A stretch of DNA of 64,000 nucleotides. It comes from Trochalopteron elliotii (taxonomy: Eukaryota > Chordata > Aves > Passeriformes > Leiothrichidae). Location: contig JANPWX010000639.1 of NCBI GenBank assembly GCA_024734555.1, positions 104,081-168,080 on the forward strand, given 5' to 3'. This document shows positions 32,226 to 44,100 of this stretch, one piece after another (within the stretch, counting starts at the first letter, position 1; each line of letters starts with the position of its first letter). The notes beneath the pieces are model-generated. The model saw only the letters and a program-made list of their open reading frames with translations, was not told where the DNA came from and searched no databases. The translations under genes were made by a program, and so were the position numbers.

Positions 32226-33149
32226 GTTGGCACACCTAGAGGGACAGCTCTGCTATTAAAGACAGCCAGTGCCATGCACGTGATCTGGGGGCTGTGGGAG
32301 CCAATGGGCTGTGTCTGTTGGCTTTCAGAAGTTCTGGTGTTCATCCCTGCAAATTGCACTCGGAGTCAGAGATCAAAGGTGTCAGAGACTGTCACAAGAA
32401 GCTACACTGGATTTGTAAATTGAGTTTTCAGTATATTCATAGACTGTGTGAGAGGGTGGCAAGGGAGTGAGAGAACTGCTGCCTTCCCCGTAGCATCAAG
32501 CATGGCTTGTCATGTATGAGCCACCCAGACGTATCACGGCTCTTCTCCAGGAGGACTTCAGGTTCATGTCTCTGCACTTGCATGAGTGCATGTGGCCACA
32601 GGGGAGGCACCAAAGCTGATCTCATGTCAGGAGAGGAAGAACCTTGGGCACTTTGTCCCACCTCAAGCAAGGCTGCTCTTCACCCATCCAGCTCTAGACC
32701 ACGTATTCTTTGTCCCTACCCTCTTCCTTGTGCCAGGCCCTGTGTTTGGCAATCAAATGCTCAGTGATCTGATGCAATAGATGATGAATTTAAGGCAAAG
32801 GTGGAGCACTTGGCCAGGGTAGTGATGGACCAGCCTCACTCCTCAGAGCCATGCATTGAAGTGTTGTTTCCAGCTTTGCAGGTCCTCAGTCCCACAGCAG
32901 AATCCACTCTGAACACCATAAGAAAAGCACAAATGTGTCTCAAGAGCATATAAGCTGCATGAAGAGGCACCTACACAAGTTTTTAGAGCAAGTCAGAAGT
33001 CCATATTTAAACCATCCTTAGCTGCAACACTTCATCAATCTTCAAAACTGAAATGTTGATCTTCACCTGTCCTCAGTTCTCACTTCAAGCAACAAAACAC
33101 CACTTGGCTCCTTTTTTCTGACCAAAAAATCTTGAATTCATGGACTCAA

Positions 33150-33805
33150 TCATAGAATGTTTAGACTGGAAGAGACATTAGGCCTCATCTTGTTCCAGCC
33201 TCCCTGCCATGGTCAGGAACAGTTTTCACTAGACTAGATTGGTCAAAGCCCCATTCCACCTGGCCTTGAACAATTGCAGGGATGGAGCATCCAAAACCTC
33301 TCTGGGCAGCCTCTTCCAATGTCTAACCACCCTCACAGCAAAGATTTTCTTCCTAATATCTAATCTAAATCTCTCCTCATTAATTTTTAAGCCATTCCCC
33401 CTTGTCCTACCACTACACACCCTTGTAAAATGTCCAGTTCTCTTGCAGGCCCCCTTTAGGTACTGCAGGGTCTAGATGGTGTCCCCAGACCCTTCTTTCC
33501 TCCAGGCTGAACAACCCCAACTCTCCGAGCCTGTCTTCATAGGAGAGGTGCTCCCAGAGGAGCCCTCTGATCATCTCTGTGGTCCTCCTCTGGATTTGCT
33601 CTAACAGGTCCATGTCTTTCTCTTGCAGCACTGCAGGTGGGGGTCTCACCAGAGCAGAGAAGAGGGGCACAATTCCCCCCTTGCCTGCTGGCCATGTTGC
33701 TTTGGATGCAGCCCAGAACACAGTTGGCTTTCTGGGCTGTGAGCAGACATTGCTGGAACTTCTTGTCCACCACTTCCTTCCTGCATAGCTTAAACCATGG
33801 GAATT
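33150..33805 (-). mobile_element. CR1 LINE, 5'-truncated, C-terminal part of ORF2
   Basis: The + strand starts with TCATAGAATGTTTAGACTGG, the reverse of the CR1 3' end, so the element is on the minus strand with its 3' end near 33150. Minus-strand frames carry the end of the reverse-transcriptase [22 protein letters not shown] (about 33710-33765), [16 protein letters not shown] and [20 protein letters not shown] (about 33490-33615), and FRLDIRKKIFAVRVVRHWKR with LPREVLDAPSLQLFKARW (about 33255-33385). These lie in at least three frames, so there are at least two frameshifts and the copy is dead. It is truncated at the 5' side near 33800, as is typical for CR1. CR1 is the dominant LINE of birds and reptiles. 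Confidence 0.93.
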
Positions 33806-36800
33806 GGGACTCTTTACCATAATGCAACCTACAGCAGCCTACATCCCACCTTAGCTGTCAAAATCTGCTTGTAAAGCTGGGTGCAAAAAACAATGGGATT
33901 GGTACTGGAAAAGTTGACACACAAGTTCTGATTTGCTATGGGGTGGGTCCCCAAGTACATTCAGGAGGCTGGACTGAAGTATGGATTGACACACCTCAGG
34001 TGGGTTTGGTCAGGAGCAGAAAACCACATACACACAGAACATATTGGCACTGGAACACAGGGTCCCCAGGGAGTGGAGTTTATCAGGGTTTAGATAGAGT
34101 TTCAACATTCACACATATGGGACCCTAATTGTAAAATTGTGTATTTTGCCCATGAACCAATCCATGAACCATCTGTGTTTGTAAAGCTGTCACTGACTAC
34201 ATGAGCTAGAAATCAGTTTTCCTGTTTGACTCAACACTTAAATAATGACCCAAAAAGGTCAACTTTGCCAGTGCTGCAGCACAAGGATAAAACGTGCCTG
34301 TGAGAGATGTCCTCCTCAAAGACTGCATTGGAACTAGTCCAGTTGTGCCGCTCATTTTGGAAATTTCAAAATGTAGAGTAGGTTTTATCCTTGTGAGACA
34401 GAAAATTTTGCTGGGGTTCATTCTATTCAGTTTTGTAGCATTTTTAATTACTATAAAGAGAATCATCTCATCTTCTGCACCAAGATGTCACATTCTCCTG
34501 TTCTCCAGGTGTAGGAGAAGTAGGTGGAGATGTCTGAAGAGACAGTGATGGAGATTCCCTTTCCTGCGCAGGCTGTACCAAAGAGAGCAAGAACAGGTGT
34601 CTAGCAGCATTTTTTGCCCAAATGGTTCAGAGTTCTCTGATCTCTCCTAACTTATTTTCAAACCTGTGTCTGCCTGTATTTATGTCAGGTTCTAAAAATA
34701 AGTAGCACCGTTAACATTTTGAATTAGAATTATCTGCTGAATATCTAAAAAGATAAGCTGGAACGGGAAGCCCCTCTGTGAGCAGAAGTACAGTCTAGTA
34801 TAAATGAGTGAAATTTATCAGAAAAAATGAGTAATGAGCAGTGAGAAAAACTGTCTCATTTTGCTAATTGTACTTTATAAATTATCTGATTTGACATTCT
34901 GTGCTAAAAATCTGCTTATGAACCAAGAAAAGCAAGGCATGTGCTCCACTTGGTCAGAGCAGAATCTGTGGCTGCAACAATGTTGTTGCCTTAGTACAGC
35001 CGCACGAAACCCTGTGCCACCAAAACGAAGACTCTCATGGTTGTTTCTAGATCACTGTGTATTTAGAAATAACTGGGTACACCAAGCTTCGGGTTTGAGT
35101 CTATGCTGAGCCCCCTGGTTATCTGCAGTCACATCAGAACTGCAGTAATTTCACCACACAGGTGTCATCAAAGCACGGAAGCAGGCAGCAAAGCTTTCCT
35201 TTCCTCTTTCCTTTCCTGCACCTTTATTTCAGGAATAAAGAAAAAGATAATTCTTAATCCTTAACTTGCATTTAATGCATGTTTCATGAGCTATATTGAG
35301 ACCATCAGCCCATTTTATTTGTGAACTTCTGCCTGGGACTGGCAGTGAACTTTTAATATTAAAAGTTTTTTTAGAAAAAAGAGGTGAAAGGCTGCCAGAA
35401 TAGGCTATAAAACTAAGCATGTGTTAACAGCATCTGTTACAAATAAGGCTGGATTCCACTTTCCATTGTCTTACTCCTTTTTCCTCAAGTTGTTTAAATT
35501 TTCCAATTCAAAAGGAATTTGGCTGAAGATTTCCCTTACTTGGTCTTGAGCTCAAGGAGGGCTGCTTGCAGAAGAGTCATACAAAACCTACTGCAAGCCT
35601 TTAAATAGTAGGGGTGTGAGAGGAAAGGGACACAGTTGTCTTCTGGGATGTTCAGACTAGAAGGAATTAGGTACAACAAAGAAGGCCACCCAGTCCCCCC
35701 ATCTGTTCCCCAAAAAATCCTGCAGCAGATCTGTCGGCGCTGCTGCTCCAAAAGCTGTTCCATGCAGTGATAAGTGTCACAAACTGTGGCATTTAACTTA
35801 CTCATCAAGGCACATTGTTTTAAAAGACTTCAAGGTTGCACTGGTGATTCTCCAAAGGAAAGCCCCCTTGGCTTGTCACGTAATACTGAAAGGACTATAG
35901 AATTTACATAATAAACACCTTGTTCTGAAATAAATATACCATTTTGGACACACTCTCTTAATACCTTCATTAAAGACAAGCTTTAAGATTTCTGCAGCTC
36001 AAAACAGCACAAGAGAAATGGAACTGAATTGCACACATCTCCTCTTTAACCCTTGGCAGCACTATACAAAACCAGAACTTAAAATTAAGGTGAAGACAGA
36101 AATGGCTATCGTGTTCCCTTATGAAACTGTGTTTCCTGTTACTCCCAGTTTTGCCTTTCATTTCATGCCAAAAAAACTCTAGTAAGTGATGCTAAGTCAG
36201 AAAACAGCCTGTCAACCACATGAAGCCAAAATACTCTTAACACGTAACACAGCTTGTGCAAAATTATTTTTACCTATAATTAACCATCTAGCTCCCTTTT
36301 TTATGGTTTTCTTTAAGAATGTTGAAAGAAGCAAAGTGTCCTGTGCATGAAATGCACTGCAGAAGCATTTCTAGCTATGGCCAACCTCATGCATGCACAC
36401 AGTACCAATGCTTGATACAGAAAAACAGGAGAACTGCTAATGAGGCCATGGCAGGTAAATTGAACCATCTCTTTATCTCTTTATGGACAGGCTGGAATGT
36501 AACTAAGGATGTTTTTATCTCTGAATGGTAAACACACCAAATTCTCTCCTAAAAATCTTCTAAAGGAATTTACAAGTTACAATTATTTTTACCTTCAGAT
36601 AAGGGTAGTTACGCAGCTAGACCAGAAATGCCAAAGGACCGACGTCCTATTTGAAGTCTATCATCATGTTTAACACATTCCCAAATATTTCAACCTGTCT
36701 GGAAACCTGACTAATTCAAATCATAGTTGCATCTTACTAGTTAAATAATGCATGTGCTGTGGCTTGTTTTGACAGTAGTCAGAGTCTATTGCTAACTCCT

Positions 36801-39800
36801 GACTGATGCTAACATTTTAAGTGCCATGAAGGAACACCAGTTCCTAAGAACCAGAAACAGATTGCAGATGCTAGATATCCTCAGGGGTCTCTCCTTCTAT
36901 CCCTGGATAAGATGCACCTCATCAATCAGATCCAGAGAGCCAAAGCTTTACAAGGTTAAAGATCCAGATGTGAATTCTGAATCTCAGGCTTCTGCAGGGG
37001 CACTGCATTCAATTTGCAGTTTCAGTGTACTCTGATGAGGTTAAAGATCTTTTCCTTCTAATTTTTATAGATATTATACAATGATAAGAGCAAAATAGCA
37101 GTTATGATTATTGTGTGTAAAACATGTAAACCCTCTCATTTCTAGTGAGTCCAGAAATCTGGATACAAAGATCAGTATTTGCATCCACTGATACAAACAG
37201 TATTTAATATCCTCAAGAAAAACACTGCTAAGAGTATTTTAGCTGGACACATCCAAAGCTGTTTTCTGGAGTTGACTTAAATGTGGTCTGGCAGTAGGTT
37301 TGGAAGTATAAATCCCCTGTTTCTGATGATCATAGTAACCATGGCAAAAGACTCTTGAAAATTCCTTCTTCATGGGGCCAAAACTGTATGTAGGAAACTC
37401 TAATCTTCTACCTTCTCTTAGATTAGAAACAGAAAATGTCTAACAGTACCTTCAACATTAAAAAGGAGTTGAATTTCAATACATTCAATGTTAAAAAGAA
37501 GTAGAGTTTGTGAATACTTTTATGATAGATTTCCTAGGGCATTGCTTAGCTAAGTATTAGACTTTTGCAGGTGAGAGATTTTTTGCTTGTCAGGCTCAGC
37601 AATCAAAGAGCTCCATGAAATTCTTCTATCATGATTTTTTAAAATGTTGCCAATACCTCTGCCATTATATCAACAATAAATTCTATTTTTTTCCCCTGAA
37701 CATACATAAAAGCATATTTAACAAAAGTAGAATCACAATAAGCAATAATTAAGTTTTCCTTTTTTTTCCAGCATCATGTTCTGTACAGTGTTACACTAGT
37801 TTTCATAGGCCTATTCTACCTGCATCTCAGTACTTGCCAAGAGAGCAGGGAAACATGCTATTGCTTCAGAAATGTTTCCTTGGTTCTGGACGGCAAAAGA
37901 TTGCCTGGGTAGAAAACAAACAAAAACAAACACCCTCTCACCTTCACCATAAAGTACTCTCTCTTCAGGGAGATCTAATAGCTTTGGCAAATGTTGAGAG
38001 ACAGGACCTGTTTTACAAGGCCAACAGTCACACATCATGGAGCAGCCAAAAGCCCCCTGTAAAGCACAACTGCTTCTTATTTCCTTCTCTGCTGCCATAC
38101 GGTGAAATTAAATTGGTCAGAGTCCTGGGAAGATGCAAGGGGTTTAGCACACAGAACACAACCTGCCTAATCCTCAGTCATCTCATGCCTGTTCTTATCC
38201 TTAAAATTCAGTACAGGCATGAAAAGTAGCAGGACTGTGGGTCTTTCTGTATTAATAAACCAAGTGGCTTTTAAAAAGCTATAGGAAGATGTTTAACTTG
38301 GACAATGACACACTATGAGCACATTTCATAAATGATTTCTAAAGAATGTCAATTAAAAAACCATTTTGTGAGTGAGAAGGAACATGGTTTCTTCATTCTT
38401 TCACGCTACTTGAACTATTCCATTAAGTTAACCCCCAGATACGTAATAACTTTTCCCTATTTTTCTGTATTTTTTCCCATCACTTTACAGGGGGATGAAA
38501 ATATTTTTTCCTGTGTTGTTCCCTAACTACATTGATGCAGCATTTGTTTTTTATTTCATCTTTGTCTACCTCTTGAACTACTCATGACAATTCAAAACAA
38601 ATGTCAAAATGCAGTAATGCCTCAATATCTCCAGAGGCTGAATATCTCAACACAGCATATTATAGTTAAATTTTCCTGTAAGTCTTTACTTACTTTTAGT
38701 CAAGTCTATTTTACAGCCTTATTACTCCCTATATTTTTCACTTATGTAAGAAATAAAGCTCACTAGGTTTTTATTTCAATGACAATTTTTTCAAGTTTGT
38801 ATCAATTTTAGACCTTTCTAGAGGTTCAAAGTTCACGTAATAATTCACTTTATTTTCCCTTGTTCTGTTTTCAGCATTTACCTTGCTTTAAATGTCAGAG
38901 CCTTTCACTTCTTTTACTTTGATTTCCTTGCTGCGTCTCTCCTCTGCAAGCTGTAACTGATGGCGTATTCTGGTGTGGTCTCCCTGTCTTTTTCCACTTT
39001 CGACAACACTTTTTAAACCTAATTGTATCTTCTAACAGTTTTTTATTGCAAAACCCACACTGACCACTTCTTGTTTTTTGTAATATTCTTTTCAGAGGAA
39101 CTGCAGCCTGATGTACATTGGCTATGAAGTCTCAGCAGTCCCACGCAAAGGGATTCCAATATCCCCTGTTGCAGCATGATGCTTGCTGACTTCCTTAATC
39201 CACAAAGTGGATTTATTCAAATGCAGTGCTCTGACTTGATTGTGAACATTTCTTCATACCAGATGGAATTCAAGGAATATTTTGATTGATTCCACATTAT
39301 TCTCGTTGCCGTCAATGAGATGTTCCAAAGTATAAGTTACTTCAGAGAAGCACCTACATGAAAGTCTGGCTTCAAGTTTTAGAGACAAGCAACAAGCTGC
39401 TGTAGTGAAACATGAGTAAGAGAATGATCTTACAATAAAGAGATGTCTGAATGTATGTTAAGACAGTACAGACAACAGAATAGGTTTTCAATACTTAGAA
39501 CATGCCTGATACAGATATAGAAATTGTAGTAGACTGGCAAAATTCAAAGAAATCACATTTCTTGGAAAGTGAGAAATTCAAGAAGACCTTATGACCATAT
39601 TTCTTAATATTTTATTATTCTGAAGTGAAATCTTTTACAGAACTGGATGACTATTTCAGCTAATATCAGCAGTTGAGATTATGACCACCATAGAATGGAC
39701 AACACTTAACAAAACAACATTGCTCCAAGTGCTTAATGATAATAACATACATTTGAAGTCTCACACTTCCATTCAACATGCTGCTACTACTTACACAGAA

Positions 39801-40958
39801 CTTTTTAACAAGCAACTACATGTGCATCAAACTTTCTCCAAAATTACATATTATAGGAATTGTACGCTGCATTTTTAAAGCACATAATTGAACAGGCAAA
39901 AGAAATGAGCTGACATTTAGAAATTGTTTGAAAACTATGCAATATTCCTGAAACGATTTACTCAAAGTGACAGTAATTACAGAAAGAATATATTATTACT
40001 GCATTATTTAATTCCAAGCCATGATACCAGTTATAAAATTAAACCCATTTGTCACCCCCAAAACAATTGCAGCAAAACTGTTCTTCTCTCCTGAATCCCT
40101 ATTTCCCCCATACAAATCCAATAACTAGTGCTGAAAAGAGGAAAAGAGGACTGACTAACGAGGAAGACAGTGGTAGTAAGTCTGTAAGAGCAAGAAAATA
40201 CAAGAAGAGTAAACAGGAAGAAGCAAAACAAACGACATATTGTGCTCCTCCTTACTATGTGAGAAGCTATTAATTATTCTACTTCTTAACACCGAAGAAT
40301 ATTTTACTTGGACATTTTTTTACTAATCTTATAAACTTGGAGGGCTTTTCTGTTAATTGCCAATGAAAGTAGATCTTATTTCAGATGTGAAGGTTACCAT
40401 CAATACTCGAATGGAAGGGAGAAACATGAGAGGCAGCAACATGTTTAATTAAAAATAAGTAAGAAACTAAAGGCCCCCAAGAAATCAGACTTACAAACAC
40501 CAAAACTGTAGATGAGCACAGAAAAAAAAGTTACCATTTTTAAATGCAAAAGAAGCAGTGAATTTAAAATCTGGACATTTATAAGTCAGCTCGGGGGGCA
40601 ATGCTTATTACATACTTTTCTATAGTTTATAGAATTTGTGCCTTCCAGTCCCTTCAGCATCACTCTACTAATTTCAACCTAGAAATTAAGATTGATACAC
40701 TGAACAACATGAGTAATACTCAAATTTAAGCTGACATTTGCTAAAAATACATTTCAAAGTATTTTTAACAAGTGAAACTGAGACTGTAGAACAAGGATGA
40801 ATATTTCTTCACGAACAAGTGTATGTAAACAAAATTGACTTAATTCCCTTCACAGAGTGAAATACAGTAGACAGAAAACCATTTTAACAAAGTATGTAGC
40901 AACAGAAGTCTCACTCAGCAGGACACCCCGTAACATTACTGAAAAAACTATATCTCAA
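33806..40958. other. AT-rich intergenic / possible distal EXOC2 3' UTR
   Basis: Composition turns AT-rich here. No gene or named repeat is recognised. Several minus-strand AATAAA signals (for example 39611-39616, 39042-39047, 38849-38854) mean that part of 38.8-41 kb could be transcribed as a long EXOC2 3' UTR, but the sequence alone does not decide this. Confidence 0.5.
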
Positions 40959-40964
40959 TTTATT
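40959..40964 (-). promoter_or_regulatory. Candidate proximal poly(A) signal of EXOC2
   Basis: TTTATT on the + strand is AATAAA in EXOC2 sense, 106 bases past the stop codon. The sequence beyond is moderately GT-rich in EXOC2 sense (CAGTAATGTTACGGGGTGTC). Confidence 0.4.
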
Positions 40965-41069
40965 TTCCACTGGAATTATTTTTAGGTTTTTTAGGGTGTT
41001 CAAAGGAATTGAAGTAGTCCAGAAAAAATGTACTGTGTTTAAGCACATTTGTCTGCATTGTGTTGTTGT
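40959..41069 (-). other. EXOC2: Putative EXOC2 3' UTR (minimal)
   Basis: The stretch lies between the EXOC2 stop codon (41070-41072) and the first minus-strand AATAAA (40959-40964). Use of this proximal signal would give a very short 3' UTR of about 120-130 bases. Further signals downstream make a longer form equally possible. Confidence 0.4.
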
Positions 41070-41163
41070 CTATGTTTTCATCGTGGCTGATGAAGAAGTT
41101 TGAAAACAGGTCAGCTGCAAGTGCATGCTGCTTTTGAATTTGTTTAGCAGCTCTTCTAGTAAC
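41070..41163 (-). CDS. EXOC2: EXOC2 terminal coding exon
   Basis: 94 bases: one base completing Lys, 30 codons and TAG at 41072-41070. It reads [20 protein letters not shown] then [10 protein letters not shown]. Human ends QAASSTMMKT, so the C-terminus is diverged but of equal length. The acceptor TTTTCAG is at 41164-41170. A second frame is open further to the left but does not match the protein. Confidence 0.97.
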
Positions 41164-44100
41164 CTGAAAAGGGAAAACAGTTACAACTTTAGGAGATTCT
41201 GAAAAGGGAACAATTACCGCAAGTTTTGATTATTCTGTCTGTGACTTCAGGCACACTGTCTGCTTTTCTTGTGCAGCTGAATTGCAAATTTCAGTTCTCA
41301 GCCTTGTGTTTGGAAGGTATTTGTAGATTTCTCTTAAGTATCATGACTGAAAGGTCAGAAATACTATGACTGTTCTAGGAGAAACATTAACTCACCCAAT
41401 CATGTTGTTTTGTCCCTAATATATAAACTGTGCATGACTTCATTTGGGGGCATAACAATAGTTAATTTACACCTACTGAGCTGTCAAGAAAGTACCTGGT
41501 GCAGTGGACAGTATTTATTGTAATTCACAAACTACAGGTGTAGGAACAATGGTGTTGATGGGCCTGTTGTAGAAAATATTGACTGTAACAGTGGAGATGC
41601 ATTAAGTGGTTTTACAGTCTTGGCTGGATGTTTTATTTTTTCCTTGATCTAGAGAATAATGTGATCTCTGAACTTTCTACCCTATTTCATAACAAAGCCA
41701 TATAGGGCAGACGTATCACCTGAACTTTTTGGCTGCATTATTGAGCAGCCAGTAACAGAAAAAAAAAAAAAATCAACTGTGTGTTAAAAAAAAAAATCAA
41801 ACTAGCCTAATAATAGCAACTTAAACCAAAAAAATCAATATCTGCTTCCTCAGCGGGTGCTCTGGAAAATGATCACGTCCACATTAATCATTTAGCATCA
41901 TAGTAGTGATTGTGAATGAACACATACAAAAAGCTCTCAGTCAGAGCACAAATGTGTTATTTTACACAAACACATGTAGATTACAACAAGCTGCCTGGAA
42001 AAATGACAATTGCCATGTGGTGACCTGGGAAACAGAACAAGTTCTGCACTGTCTGGGGCTCAGAACACTGAGGCAGATGTAGTAACGGTGCAATTCTTGA
42101 TTCTCATTTGTCTCATGAAGCTCAGATGCTTGTGACTAAGTGAAAAAAAAAATCTACAGGTGTTTTGGAAAATTTGAGTTAAAAGATCTCTCTCCTTACT
42201 CAAAACTGATTTCTAACTTTAATAAAGCACAAGAGCAACGTAAGATGAGGTATCTTGAGACTGGTTGTGGCTAGTGAAGAGCAGGTTTGACTACATAGAG
42301 GACATCTGGAAGAAGGCACAGACCACAGAAGGAGGCATGGACCATGAGCTGCACAGTCAGTCTCTTTATGTGTCTACAAAATATTCTAAATTCTGACTGC
42401 TAAGTGCAAACTGATGCAGGAAAATAGAGTGAAACCAGTCTCTACTTTAAACCATCTATACTTACACTACCTCACTCATTACAAATCTGTCCCAGTTTTA
42501 CTCTTTATTAAGCTGTGGTTGTAAAATAGACTACCAAATACCAGGCTGGAAGTAGCAAAGCAACCTGTTTGTCAAAAGTTGTTATGGTGGAAAAGGAAGG
42601 ATCCAAAATTCCTCCTGATGTTAAGAAAGAGCCATGGACCCTCCTTATTTGTTTTTAAAAGGAAACATGCTAGTTTTATTAGTTCCCCATGTATCAGCTT
42701 GCAAAAGCCTGAATTTTGTTCTTGGCCTTATTTTATTGCTACTAAATTCAGTAAAACAATACATTTGAACTCTCAGAAACCTTAAGATTAACAAGGAAGG
42801 CTAAAATAGACTGATACTACAAGACAAATACAAAACTACAGTGAACTGATAAGACCAGGACAGGCAAGCAAGATATGTCACAAAGCCATTGACTCTTCAG
42901 GGAAATTTAATAGGCCATGAACAAGGCAAGGACTGAGCTTATTCTTGACTCTGTCCAAAAAGGCCTCTGCTCTGTAATTCAGAATGGTCAAATACAGTGA
43001 AAGTTAACCCTTTTATAACAAAGTTTTCTTACAAGAGTAAAAAGCAACGGCTCCAATGACCACAAAGGAAACAAGAGGGTGCATTGTACTCACTTTCTGT
43101 CAGTTCCACTTGAGAGCTGAGGCAAGGCTTCCAAAGCTTGCTTAAAGCTTGATCTGCAAGGAAAACAAAAATACTTGTATTCTGCTAGTACAAGACTCGG
43201 CATTTAGTTTCTCTCTATAAATCCTACAGAAAGATGCTATATTTTATCCATTCTTTCTTTCAATAAATTAACTAAACATTTACCTGAGACCTGACATCCA
43301 TGTGCAAATTGAACATAAAATAGCCATGGGGTCAAGCAGGTATCTTGATATTCCTAATGTGATGTACATCATACATCAACAGGAAATGTTAAATCACCAG
43401 CTGATTGAAGACATTCTACATCCTGGACTGTTCAGAAATTAGCAGGTAGTGGCCAGCCTGCCTTCTGTCTATAAGTGAGTGACCACAGGTGTATGAAGAA
43501 CAGACAAAACACTGATTTTGTCTCTCTGTGCTTAGTAGACAGGCCACTGCATTCTGCCTTACAGAAGGGTGCCTACAAGGAGCATTACAGTGGGTTTGCA
43601 CTGAGGTAACATAGAGTCATAGAATAATTTAGGTTGGAAGGGACTTTAGGTCCAACCCTGATCTCAAAGTAGGGCTGATTTCAAGGTTTCAAGTGGACGT
43701 TTCTTTGGGCAATTATCCAGTCAAGTTTTGAGTAACTCCACAGATGGGGTTCCCACCTCATTCTGAGCAACAGATGTGGAACAGAAATGAGGGAACAATG
43801 CAGGAGCTGCACAAACAGGTAGAATCTTGTCACCAGAAGATTAATATGGTGACTTGTGGCCACTACTACTAGTGGCAAGTCCAGGGATGAAAAAACCTCT
43901 AGGAAGCTCCAGCTTTCAGGGTCCACTGTGCTTTGCCCTATTAGAGACAATATAATTTCAATTTTATCCAACCTGAGCCAGTGCCAAGTAGTTTTCTTTC
44001 AGAGGCCTTTGTCAGACACTCAGAATAGAGAAGTGAGTACTCTGAACTAGAATGCAGTGACTCCAGTGGACACTAATGTGTGACTCTATGAAGACACATT

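Noticed and set aside
40980..41169. Alternative reading frame through the EXOC2 terminal exon that stays open past the stop
   Set aside because: The phase set by the preceding exon (AA plus G) forces the frame ending ATMKT-stop, which matches the family. The other frame does not.
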